Of a stretch of DNA of 64,000 nt, positions 33,899-41,180 are shown piece after piece. Position 1 is the stretch's first letter, and each line of letters starts with the position of its first letter. A program made the position numbers and the translations under genes. Location: contig NZ_CP043504.1 in the NCBI RefSeq assembly GCF_008365275.1, positions 372,001 through 436,000 on the forward strand. The letters run 5' to 3'. Source of the stretch: Protaetiibacter larvae (lineage in GTDB: Bacteria; Actinomycetota; Actinomycetes; Actinomycetales; Microbacteriaceae). Under the pieces are notes generated by a model. That model made no database searches. It had not been told where the DNA came from and worked only from the letters and a program-made list of their open reading frames with translations.

Positions 33899-35206
33899 TG
33901 TCCGGATTCACGACATGGGCGACAGGTGATGCGCGACACATGAGTCGCGTCATGGGCGACAGCCTCGATGGATGTCGAACAAGCATCAGGTCGCGGTCCT
34001 GCAGATCACCGCCGGACAGCTCACGGTGTCGGAAGCCGCCCGCCGCTACGGCATCAGCCGGCAGCACCTGCACCGGCTCCTGACCCGGTTCCGGAATGGG
34101 GGCCTGGAGGCGATCGAGCCCCGCTCCCGAGCCCCGCTATCGAACCCGAACCAGACCAGCGACGAGGTTCGGCAGCGCATCATCGAACTGCGCCGTCAGC
34201 TCGCTGCCACCGGGATGGATGCCGGCCCGATCACGATCGCCTGGCATCTCGAGCAGTCAGGACATGCAGTCCCGTCGACTGCGACGATTCGTCGGATCAT
34301 CACCCGCGCCGGCCTGGTCACCCCGGAACCGAGAAAGCGCCCGAAGAACTCGTTCGTCCGTTTCGAGGCCGCACAACCCAACGGCACCTGGCAGTCCGAC
34401 TTCACTCACTGGCACCTGGCCGACGGCACCGACATCGAAATCCTGAACTGGCTCGACGACCACTCCCGCTACCTGCTGGGCTGCACCGCGATCGGCCGCG
34501 TCACCGGCGACGACGTGATCGTCGACTTCCTGCGCCTGATCGACACCTACGGCCCGCCGGCGACCACACTCACCGACAACGGCAGCGTCTACACCGCCCG
34601 CTTCGTCGGCGGGAAGAACGCGTTCGAGCTCACCTTGCCGCTGCTGGGCATCCAGCAGAAGAACGGCCACCCAGGCCACCCGCAGACCCAGGGCAAGATC
34701 GAACGCTTCCACCAGACCCTGAAACGCTTCCTCGCAGCTCAGCCCGTCCCGCGCACGCCGGCTGAGCTGCAGCACCAACTCGATGCCTTCCGGCAGCACT
34801 ACAACGAACACCGCCCCCACCGCGCAAGAGACCGCATGACCCCCGGCGACGCCTACCGCGACACCCCGAAAGCCCTCCCCGCCCGACGCATCGAATCCGG
34901 CCACTACCGACTGCGCTACGACCACGTCGACGACCGCGGCAAAGTCTCCTTCCGCCTCGCCGGACGCATGCACCACCTCGGCATCGGCATCGAGCACCAC
35001 CGCAAACGCATCATCGCGATCGCCGACCACGAAACCGTGACCGTCATCCACCTCGACACCGGCGAAGTCATCGCCACCAACCAGATCGAACCGACCCACA
35101 GCTACTGGCGCAACACGAAGAAAGCCCCAGGCCGATGGCCCAGGGCTTCCACGTGAACGTCACACATGTCGCGACTCACCTGTCGCACATGTCCCGACTC
35201 ATCACA
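33899..35206 (+). mobile_element. IS481-family insertion sequence, 1308 bp
   Basis: Begins TGT and ends ACA, with imperfect inverted ends that share GACATG-GCGACAGGTGA near each terminus. It contains one transposase gene and is flanked by a 15-bp direct repeat, within the range known for IS481. The element looks intact. It inserted in the leftover tRNA 3' end at attL of the prophage. Confidence 0.88.
33972..35156 (+). CDS. IS481-family transposase
   Basis: 394 residues. An N-terminal helix-turn-helix (VSEAARRYGISRQHLHRLL) is followed by an integrase core with a complete DDE triad: Asp143 (WQSDFTHW), Asp202 (LTDNGS) and Glu244 (GKIERFHQTLK). The C-terminal part is a beta-rich domain usual for this family. 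No frameshift or stop; the enzyme is probably active. Confidence 0.92.
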   Translation: MSNKHQVAVLQITAGQLTVSEAARRYGISRQHLHRLLTRFRNGGLEAIEPRSRAPLSNPNQTSDEVRQRIIELRRQLAATGMDAGPITIAWHLEQSGHAVPSTATIRRIITRAGLVTPEPRKRPKNSFVRFEAAQPNGTWQSDFTHWHLADGTDIEILNWLDDHSRYLLGCTAIGRVTGDDVIVDFLRLIDTYGPPATTLTDNGSVYTARFVGGKNAFELTLPLLGIQQKNGHPGHPQTQGKIERFHQTLKRFLAAQPVPRTPAELQHQLDAFRQHYNEHRPHRARDRMTPGDAYRDTPKALPARRIESGHYRLRYDHVDDRGKVSFRLAGRMHHLGIGIEHHRKRIIAIADHETVTVIHLDTGEVIATNQIEPTHSYWRNTKKAPGRWPRAST

Positions 35207-35221
35207 GAGTGCGCCCGGAGG
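35207..35221. repeat. IS481 target-site duplication, right copy
   Basis: Second copy of GAGTGCGCCCGGAGG; its last 13 bases are the start of the attL core, so transposition hit the attachment site itself. Confidence 0.85.
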
Positions 35222-35243
35222 GACTCGAACCCCCAACCTTCTG
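35209..35243. other. attL core
   Basis: 35-bp core identical to attR. To its left is host DNA (interrupted by the IS); to its right is phage DNA. Beyond the core, attL reads GTCTGTAG where attR reads ATCCGTAG, so residual similarity extends through the anticodon loop. Confidence 0.9.
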
Positions 35244-35427
35244 GTCTGTAGCCGCTGAGCTCGACGCCGAGCCGCAGTACTGCCCTCAGTGCGGCGACCT
35301 CCTCGTCTGGGGCGTCTGCCCCGCCGCACCGCACGACCAGCCCTGGCCTTTCGACGACGCGTTCTGGGCGATCGTGTGTCAAGCCGAGTTTGACACTGAA
35401 TCGACGCACGCGCGAGGGCTGGCGTGA
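35209..35427 (+). other. Displaced 3' segment of the viral-form repressor gene
   Basis: An open frame running through the att core and on for 61 codons. In the excised circle it would be continuous, in the same reading frame, with the repressor whose 5' part is at 51440-51693. The extension has a zinc-ribbon-like CPQC...C...H arrangement and ends ARGLA. Its stop overlaps the GTG of the next gene (GTGA), which argues that it is real coding sequence. In the prophage it has lost its own start region and is probably silent. Confidence 0.78.
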
Positions 35428-35672
35428 TCGAGACGACCGACTATCTCGCCATGCTGCGCCGCATGATCGCGGCGGGCGGCAAGCGTGTCGCCGAGGCGGA
35501 CGAGGTGGAGCTCGGCGAGCTCGTGTCTCTGTTCGACGACCTCGAGGCAGCCGTGCAGCTCGCCGTCGACGGGCAGCGTGCCGGCGGCTCGTCCTGGGCA
35601 CAGATCGGCGCCGGCCTCGGCATCACCCGCCAGGCTGCTCAGATGCGATGGGGCCGCGCGGCCGCGTCATAG
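35424..35672 (+). CDS. Small helix-turn-helix protein, possible excise or integrase regulator
   Basis: 82 residues from a GTG. The C-terminal half, SWAQIGAGLGITRQAAQMRWG, is a helix-turn-helix; the N-terminal half is acidic and helical. It would be translationally coupled to the viral-form repressor in the circular phage and lies directly upstream of integrase, a usual place for a recombination directionality factor or a Cro-like switch protein. Which of these it is cannot be told. Confidence 0.65.
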   Translation: MIETTDYLAMLRRMIAAGGKRVAEADEVELGELVSLFDDLEAAVQLAVDGQRAGGSSWAQIGAGLGITRQAAQMRWGRAAAS

Positions 35673-35706
35673 CCCCTATCCTCGGCGCAACCCCCCAGCG
35701 CCGATC

Positions 35707-35737
35707 GAGGCCGGCCGTCCCTGCAACGGCCGGCCTC
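35707..35737 (+). terminator. Strong hairpin upstream of integrase
   Basis: Perfect 12-bp stem GAGGCCGGCCGT/ACGGCCGGCCTC with a 7-nt loop, followed by CACGTTTCCC and, 19 bp after the stem, the integrase start. It could attenuate read-through from the repressor/HTH genes into integrase. Confidence 0.6.
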
Positions 35738-35756
35738 ACGTTTCCCTGGGAGGACC

Positions 35757-36611
35757 ATGCACCCGATACCCGCCACCTGGTCGAGCGCGATCGCCGACTA
35801 CCTCGCCGCTCAGCGTGCGAGCTCGGCCGCGACGTCGACGATGTACACGCGGCGGCAGCACCTCGAGCATCTCGCCCGCCGCATCGAGGTCGGGCCATGG
35901 TGTCTGACCTCCGAGCAGCTCGTCGACTACATCAAGGCCCAGGAATGGGCGCGCGAAACGCAGCGCGGCCGGCGCACGACGATCGACAGCTTCTACCGGT
36001 GGGCGAAGCGCGCCGGCCACGTGAAGAGGTCCCCAGCGAAGGTGCTCGAGAAGGTCAAGCCCGGCGACCCCAACCCCAACCCGGTCCCCGACGACGTCTA
36101 CCTCGCAGCGCTCGCGCGCGCCGACGTCGACGAGGCGCTCTGGATCGACCTCGCCGCCGAGCACGGCCTCCGCCGCGCCGAGATCGCCCGCCTCCACTCA
36201 CGCGACATCGTGCCGACACTGCTCGGGTTCGACCTGATAGTGCACGGCAAGGGCGGCAAGCTGCGCCGCGTCCCGCTCACCTCCGCGATGCACCGCGCGC
36301 TCGTCGACCGTGGGGGCGGCTACCTGTTCCCCGGAGCCGAGGGTGGGCACGTCTCGGCCCGCTGGCTTGGCAAGCGCGTCAATCGTCTGCTCGAGCAGCC
36401 CTGGACGATCCACAAGCTGCGGCACCGCGCCGCGACCCGGTTCTACCTCGCAGCTGACGGCGACTCCTACGCGGTCGCCGAGCTTATGGGGTGGGCGAAC
36501 ATCTCGATGGTGCGCGTCTACGTGCGGCTGCCCGACACGAGGCTGCGCGGCATTGTCGAGGCTGCGTCCCGCCACGGCAGCGCGCTACGCTCCCCGGCAT
36601 GGACCCCATGA
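35757..36611 (+). CDS. int: Phage tyrosine integrase
   Basis: 284 residues. An N-terminal SAM-like core-binding domain (about 10-95) precedes the catalytic domain with Arg139 (EHGLRRAE), a lysine in the beta-hairpin GKGGKLRR, His219-x-x-Arg222 (HKLRHRA), Trp246 and nucleophile Tyr255 (VRVYVRL). It would recombine attP with the tRNA-Arg 3' end. GGGAGGACC precedes the ATG. No obvious C-terminal degradation tag; the protein ends PAWTP. A small membrane-protein gene overlaps its stop. Confidence 0.93.
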   Translation: MHPIPATWSSAIADYLAAQRASSAATSTMYTRRQHLEHLARRIEVGPWCLTSEQLVDYIKAQEWARETQRGRRTTIDSFYRWAKRAGHVKRSPAKVLEKVKPGDPNPNPVPDDVYLAALARADVDEALWIDLAAEHGLRRAEIARLHSRDIVPTLLGFDLIVHGKGGKLRRVPLTSAMHRALVDRGGGYLFPGAEGGHVSARWLGKRVNRLLEQPWTIHKLRHRAATRFYLAADGDSYAVAELMGWANISMVRVYVRLPDTRLRGIVEAASRHGSALRSPAWTP

Positions 36612-36796
36612 CCGTCGTCGCCATGCTGGCCGGCTGGCTGATCAGCCTCGTCGCGCTGTACATCGTCATCCGCCTGGCCGTCACGCACGCGCTTCGCTCC
36701 ATCAACAAGCCAGCCCCGGTGCGCAAGGCACCGGGGCTGTTGCCGGTCGCGCCCACGTCTTCGCGGGCGGCGCACATGGATGACGACGCGCTATAG
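36608..36796 (+). CDS. Small phage membrane protein
   Basis: 62 residues, start chosen from an ATGA overlap with integrase (an ATG at 36599 is also possible). One N-terminal membrane helix (MLAGWLISLVALYIVIRL) and a polar tail. As a lysogenically placed small membrane protein next to integrase it could be an exclusion or membrane-stress protein; function unknown. Confidence 0.55.
   Translation: MTVVAMLAGWLISLVALYIVIRLAVTHALRSINKPAPVRKAPGLLPVAPTSSRAAHMDDDAL
36712..36738. terminator. Perfect hairpin between convergent phage operons
   Basis: 11-bp perfect stem AGCCCCGGTGC/GCACCGGGGCT with a 5-nt loop, about 70 bp beyond the last gene of the leftward late operon and inside the small membrane-protein gene. 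On the minus strand it is followed by GGCTTGTTG. Likely terminator of the late operon. Confidence 0.5.
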
Positions 36797-36809
36797 CTGC
36801 GCGACCTCC

Positions 36810-37106
36810 TCACCTGATCCATCGGCCTCGTCGCCGTCGCGGTCGATGATCGAGGGTGCGCTCGATGCCGAGGTGGTCCTCGATACGGGTGACGGCCCGC
36901 TGCAGTCCGTCGACGTCGTCGCGCAGGTTCGTGCGATGGGAGTTCTCGACCTGCGCGCGGGTGGCTTTCGCATGCCGGCGGATGCGCTCCTGCGAGATCC
37001 CGATCCATCCGGCGATCGCGATGATGAGCGCGTTACCGATGACGGCGGCCGCGTTGACCGCCGCCGCCTCACCCTCGGGGCTGAGGTACGGGAGCAGCCA
37101 GCTCAC
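36810..37106 (-). CDS. Phage single-pass membrane protein, possible second holin
   Basis: 98 residues from a GTG in GTGA overlap with the endolysin gene. One membrane helix (AAAVIGNALIIAIAGWIGI) is followed by a coiled-coil-like stretch with DDVDGLQRAVTRIEDHLG and a very basic C-terminus. It resembles DUF2746-type phage proteins and is placed like a lysis protein. It is the last gene of the late operon. Confidence 0.65.
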   Translation of the reverse strand: MSWLLPYLSPEGEAAAVNAAAVIGNALIIAIAGWIGISQERIRRHAKATRAQVENSHRTNLRDDVDGLQRAVTRIEDHLGIERTLDHRPRRRRGRWIR

Positions 37107-37411
37107 GAGCGGGTCTTGGCGTAGCGGGACAGGCCGAGGGTGGCGCCGATGAGACCGAGCCACCCAACGGTCGCGCCGGACACCTGCGCAGCCACGCTCG
37201 GCCCCCAGGCGGCCCAGTCGATCACGGTGAGGCCGATCGCATAGGGGACGGTGATGCCGGCGAGGGCGAGGGCGATCCAGAGCGGCTTGGCGATCTTGTC
37301 GGGGATGATCGGCTGCTCGGGCTGCTCGAGGCCGAGCTTGGTGGCGGTGGCAAGGATCGCCTGCAGCTGCTCGTCACTCAGCGGCGGGCGGACGGGGGTC
37401 GGATCGGTCAC
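37103..37411 (-). CDS. Nested holin-like frame inside the endolysin gene
   Basis: A GTG at 37411, in the same frame as the endolysin, is preceded by GAGGAGGAACCC, a near-ideal ribosome binding site. It would give a 102-residue protein with a polar N-terminus, two membrane helices and a basic tail, the form of a class II holin. The GAGGAGGAA run also encodes Glu-Glu-Glu of the linker, so the site could be accidental. Confidence 0.45.
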   Translation of the reverse strand: MTDPTPVRPPLSDEQLQAILATATKLGLEQPEQPIIPDKIAKPLWIALALAGITVPYAIGLTVIDWAAWGPSVAAQVSGATVGWLGLIGATLGLSRYAKTRS

Positions 37412-38224
37412 GGGTTCCTCCTCGGGTTCGGGGGTCGCCGGGATCTCCGGCTGGGGTTCGGGGGCCGGCTGCTCGACAGGCTGCTCGACAGGCGTCGGCT
37501 CGGGGGCAGGCTGGGGTTCGGGTGCAGGCGCCGCGGGGGGCAGGTTGACCCACGTCGACCAGATGTGCGCCTCGGCGGCGTAGGTGAGGGGGCCGGGGTC
37601 GCCGTCGATGCCGCCGGTGTAGAAGCCCCACGCGCGGCCGAGGGCCTGCACGAGGGTCCAGTACCTCGGGCCGGGGACGCCGTCCTGGTCGGCGTCGGTG
37701 GTCGCCCGGCCGAGGTTGGCGGCGTGCTGGTTGAGGAACGCGGCGATCGCACGCACCTGCGCCCGCCGGGCTTCCTCGGCGGCTGGGTCGGAGCGGGCCG
37801 CGATGTAGGGGATCGGGTCGAAGGTGGCGCCGATGACGGAGCCGCCACCCTTGGTCCACGAGAACGCGAGGTGCAGGTGCGCTCCGGTCACCGCTCCGGT
37901 CGCGCCGACGTAGCCGACCGTCTGCCCGAGTTCGACCCGCGCGCCTGCCCCGACCGCAGCTGCAGCGCGCATGTGGCAGTAGAGCGCGTACACGCCATCC
38001 TCGTGGAGGACCTCGAGCGTGTACCCGAGCACCTTCGACGGCGAGCTCGAGCGGGCCACCACGGTGCCGGCGGCGACCGCGGGGATCGCAGCCCCAGCAC
38101 CGGGGGCGAAGTCGGTCCCGAGGTGCGGGTTGGCGCGCTTCGCGCCGGTGTCGAGGTACTCGGCACCCCAGTGCCCATTCTTCGGCTGGGTCGAGACGGG
38201 GAACGGCAGGCGGTAGGTGGTCAT
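37103..38224 (-). CDS. M23-family endolysin with C-terminal membrane hairpin
   Basis: 373 residues. Residues 1 to about 150 are an M23 metallopeptidase: His34-x3-Asp38 (HLGTD), His84 and His116-x-His118 (HLHLAF), the zinc ligands and catalytic histidines. About 170-240 looks like a peptidoglycan-binding region (GDPGPLTYAAE). A Pro/Glu linker follows, and the last 80 residues contain two membrane helices (PLWIALALAGITVPYAIGL and VGWLGLIGATLGL). Endolysins rarely carry a holin-like membrane hairpin. AGAGGATCCCCG precedes the ATG. It should cleave peptide cross-links of the host wall. Confidence 0.85.
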   Translation of the reverse strand: MTTYRLPFPVSTQPKNGHWGAEYLDTGAKRANPHLGTDFAPGAGAAIPAVAAGTVVARSSSPSKVLGYTLEVLHEDGVYALYCHMRAAAAVGAGARVELGQTVGYVGATGAVTGAHLHLAFSWTKGGGSVIGATFDPIPYIAARSDPAAEEARRAQVRAIAAFLNQHAANLGRATTDADQDGVPGPRYWTLVQALGRAWGFYTGGIDGDPGPLTYAAEAHIWSTWVNLPPAAPAPEPQPAPEPTPVEQPVEQPAPEPQPEIPATPEPEEEPVTDPTPVRPPLSDEQLQAILATATKLGLEQPEQPIIPDKIAKPLWIALALAGITVPYAIGLTVIDWAAWGPSVAAQVSGATVGWLGLIGATLGLSRYAKTRS

Positions 38225-38237
38225 CGGGGATCCTCTC

Positions 38238-38735
38238 TCACACCACGACGGGCTTCCAGGCGTCGTCGACGCCGGCGTAGGGGACTGCGGGCTTCCAGAT
38301 GCCGTTGACGCCCGCGTACACCTCGGCTTCCACCCAGGCGTCGCCGACGCCAACGCGGGCACGGTTGCGGGGCGACAGGGCGAAGGTGGCGGCGACTGTG
38401 CCGGCTGCGACGTTGCCGCGCGGGTCGGAGAAGCTTCCGGACACGGCGGTCGTCGCGGCGGCGGCGACGGTGAAGACGTGCGAGATCAGCAGGTCGCGCT
38501 TGGTGGTGCCTGGCGGTACGGTGCCGCGGAGGTCGTAGGTGCCCGACCCCTCGAGCTCCTGCCCGTCGACGGTGATCGACCAGGAGTTGTCGGTGTAGTT
38601 CGACCAGCGACCGGTCCCCGACAGCCGCTCGAGGTACAGGGCCGCGGTGATCGGCCACCCTGCCGCGGGGGTGCCCTCGGACACGGCGAGCACCAGGCGC
38701 ACACGCGGGTCGAGGGTGACGGCGTACTCGGGCAT
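38238..38735 (-). CDS. Phage tail or fibre-associated protein, hypothetical
   Basis: 165 residues, beta-rich. The C-terminal part repeats a short pattern (GIWKPAVPYAGV and AWKPVVV), as seen in actinophage minor tail or receptor-contact proteins. It lies between the tail-tip and lysis genes. The ATG shares bases with the upstream stop (TGATG). Confidence 0.65.
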   Translation of the reverse strand: MPEYAVTLDPRVRLVLAVSEGTPAAGWPITAALYLERLSGTGRWSNYTDNSWSITVDGQELEGSGTYDLRGTVPPGTTKRDLLISHVFTVAAAATTAVSGSFSDPRGNVAAGTVAATFALSPRNRARVGVGDAWVEAEVYAGVNGIWKPAVPYAGVDDAWKPVVV

Positions 38736-38959
38736 CAGACCACCTTGAACAGGAGCCCGCCGTTGACGACCGCGGGGAAGGTGTCGGAGATGATGATCTT
38801 CGAGGCAGGGAACGCGGCCGCGTCGCCGGCGGCTCGCGCGTCGATCTCGTCCGCGAGCTCGTCGCCGCGCCGGTTGATGTCCTGATAGCCGACCGCGTGG
38901 TCGTCGGTCGCCTCCACCACGTAGAGTCCTTTCGCGGCCGCCTTGTCTCCGATCGCCAT
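38735..38959 (-). CDS. Small phage tail-region protein, hypothetical
   Basis: 74 residues; helical middle (INRRGDELADEIDARAAGD) flanked by strands. GGGAGAGTAACC precedes the ATG at 38959. No family recognised; position suggests a tail-tip or fibre component. Confidence 0.65.
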   Translation of the reverse strand: MAIGDKAAAKGLYVVEATDDHAVGYQDINRRGDELADEIDARAAGDAAAFPASKIIISDTFPAVVNGGLLFKVV

Positions 38960-38961
38960 GG

Positions 38962-40830
38962 TTACTCTCCCTGCTCGTCGATGTCGGTCCACGGGATGCC
39001 CGTCACATCCGTCCAGTCGCCCTCCGCGAACAGCCACGCCGTGTCGGGGGTGTCGACGATGCCGCGGGTGCCGACCTGCATCGTCCCGTCGCTGCGGAAC
39101 TCGACCGAGGACACGATGCCGACCTGGGTGGGGGTGCCGGGGATCGTCGCGACGACCGTCATCCCGGGGGTGGCGGTCAGGTCGGTGAGGGCCTCCGGGT
39201 CGAGGGTGCGGCCCTTCCCCTCGGCTCGGCGCAGCGCCGACTGGGCGGCGCCGGGGCCGGGGTAGGGGCGGGTCACCTCGATCAGCCGTCCGATGCCGTG
39301 CGGTGCGCCGGCAGCCTCATAGACGGTCTGCTGGACGCCCAGGCTGTCGGTCCACCTGTAGCGGACCACGATCGTCTCGGCGAACCCGGGGCCGGTGGAT
39401 GCTTCGGCAAGGTCGATCCGGTCTCGAGCTGCGGTCGCGTTGTGGGCGGCGGCGATGCGCACCGACCCCTCGAGCGCGTACGTCGCAGGATCGACGAGCC
39501 GCCACACACGCTGCTCGTCACAGAACAGTCGCAGGCCGGCGGCCTCCACCAGGCTCGACAGGAAGTCCCACGCCCGCTCGCCCGGCTCCCGCTTCAGAGT
39601 GTCGGCGTCTCGCACCGGGTCGGTGATCGTGAAGTCGGCATCCGCGTCGCCCGGGGCGAGCTCCGCGTCGAACGCGGTCAGCAGGTTGTCGATGATGTCG
39701 CGCAGGCTGCCCTGGTGCGCCTCGGCGGAGTCGTCGACCACGGTGCCGCCGAGGATGTCGTCGAACAGGGCCGCCTCGTCGCTGCGGCCGGTCAGGGTGA
39801 CCGTCGCAGCGCCGGCGTCGAGCTCGCGCGCGTGCAGCACCAGGTCGAAGCTGCGCTCCTGGATCGCGCCGGTGTCGAGCCGCTCACGAGTCAGGTCCAC
39901 CTCGAGCCGCAGCCGGTCGCGCGGGTCGATCACCTGGAAGACGCCGGGCTTGGGGGCGCTGCATGTGAGTTCCGCCTCGACGTACGGGGTGCGGGACTCG
40001 TCGAGGCGAATGCGGTAGTCGACCACGTCGAGCTCGATCCCCGCGAGCTCCTCCACCTCCTCCGGGTGGTCGACCACCCACACCGGAAGTCCCTCATGCG
40101 GCGGCAGCTCGATCAGCTCCCGCATCGTCGACGGGCTGAGATTCGCGGGGCCGACCCAGTCGTACTGGACCCCCGGGACCGCGGTGTCGTCGGGGAAATC
40201 ACCGGCGAAGAAAGTTGCGTCCACAGGGTCGGCCGGGGCGGTGGAGCCGATCTCCACGGCGAACTCCTCCAGGTACGCCGTCGGCGCGTACCCGGTCGGA
40301 CGGATGACATTGATCTGGACATGCACATAGGCGGTGTCGGCCGGCATCGTCGCCACCCACGCCCTCCGAGCGGCGGTCGTCGCGAGGTCGAGCGCCGCGC
40401 CCGTGAGCACGGACATCGCGGTGTTGTTCGCCCGGTATGGGGTGAGGATTGTGCGCAACCGCACGTACGGCACGGAGCCTCCTCCACGGGTGCCTGTGAC
40501 GCTCACTGTGACCCGATCGCCGGCCACGGCGGGGAAGCCTTCGTCTGCCGCGGATGTCGATACCGCTGTGCGGCGGATCACGATGAGGGAGGTGTTTACT
40601 ACGGCGACGGCGATGCGGCCGGCTGAGTGGGTGAGTGTGCCGCCGTCCGGGCGGAAGTTCGCCAAGTCGAGCCCATACGGATCGGGCGCGAGGTTCGTCC
40701 GCAGCACCGGACCGGCCGCCAACCCGCCCGGGATCAGCCCCGTCTCCCAGTGCCCCTCCTCCGGGTGCGTCACGACGAACTCGCCCGGCAGTCGGGCGGC
40801 GATCGTCTCCCGCAGCATCAGCGAGCTCAC
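38962..40830 (-). CDS. Minor tail protein / tail-tip hub
   Basis: 622 residues, the largest structural protein of the phage. Residues about 45-215 form a beta-sandwich-like insert (RTNLAPDPYG to AVEIGS) resembling carbohydrate-binding modules; the rest (from about 240) resembles the hub region of siphovirus distal tail and Tal proteins. Starts with GTG, overlapping the stop of the next gene upstream. It probably contacts the cell wall and adsorbs the phage. Confidence 0.7.
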   Translation of the reverse strand: MSSLMLRETIAARLPGEFVVTHPEEGHWETGLIPGGLAAGPVLRTNLAPDPYGLDLANFRPDGGTLTHSAGRIAVAVVNTSLIVIRRTAVSTSAADEGFPAVAGDRVTVSVTGTRGGGSVPYVRLRTILTPYRANNTAMSVLTGAALDLATTAARRAWVATMPADTAYVHVQINVIRPTGYAPTAYLEEFAVEIGSTAPADPVDATFFAGDFPDDTAVPGVQYDWVGPANLSPSTMRELIELPPHEGLPVWVVDHPEEVEELAGIELDVVDYRIRLDESRTPYVEAELTCSAPKPGVFQVIDPRDRLRLEVDLTRERLDTGAIQERSFDLVLHARELDAGAATVTLTGRSDEAALFDDILGGTVVDDSAEAHQGSLRDIIDNLLTAFDAELAPGDADADFTITDPVRDADTLKREPGERAWDFLSSLVEAAGLRLFCDEQRVWRLVDPATYALEGSVRIAAAHNATAARDRIDLAEASTGPGFAETIVVRYRWTDSLGVQQTVYEAAGAPHGIGRLIEVTRPYPGPGAAQSALRRAEGKGRTLDPEALTDLTATPGMTVVATIPGTPTQVGIVSSVEFRSDGTMQVGTRGIVDTPDTAWLFAEGDWTDVTGIPWTDIDEQGE

Positions 40831-41180
40831 GGCGCGAGCTCCTGGAAGTCGAATCGGACGATCCAGCTGCGGCGTGTGTTTGTGAGCTCGAGCTCCACGG
40901 CGGCTGCGACGAACGTCATGTTGAACACCGGGCGGTCGGTGTCGGCGAGGGTGACGATGCCGCCGCCTGAGAGCATCTCGACGGCCGCGACGGCGACCTC
41001 GTCGTCGCGGAACAGCAGTTCACGGCGACCGCTGCGCAGGCCGGCGGGCCGCCCTGTCACGGCGAGCTCGTTGGTCCCGAGGATCTCGTGCATGACGGTG
41101 CGGCCGCGACGTGTGGCGGTGTATCCGAGGTGCAGCGTCGCGGTTAGGGTGTCGCCGCCAGAGCTGAGTGTGGTCGCCAT
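40827..41180 (-). CDS. Phage tail protein, possible distal tail protein
   Basis: 117 residues, beta-strand-rich, directly downstream of the tape measure gene, where siphoviruses keep the distal tail (Dit) protein. It is shorter than typical Dit. ATG overlaps the tape-measure stop (TGATG). Confidence 0.6.
   Translation of the reverse strand: MATTLSSGGDTLTATLHLGYTATRRGRTVMHEILGTNELAVTGRPAGLRSGRRELLFRDDEVAVAAVEMLSGGGIVTLADTDRPVFNMTFVAAAVELELTNTRRSWIVRFDFQELAP

Noticed and set aside
35209-35427. A free-standing small protein starting RPEGLEPPTF
   Set aside because: This peptide is the usual translation of a tRNA 3' end. As an independent gene it is not credible; it is kept only as the continuation of the phage repressor, supported by the frame match and the GTGA overlap.
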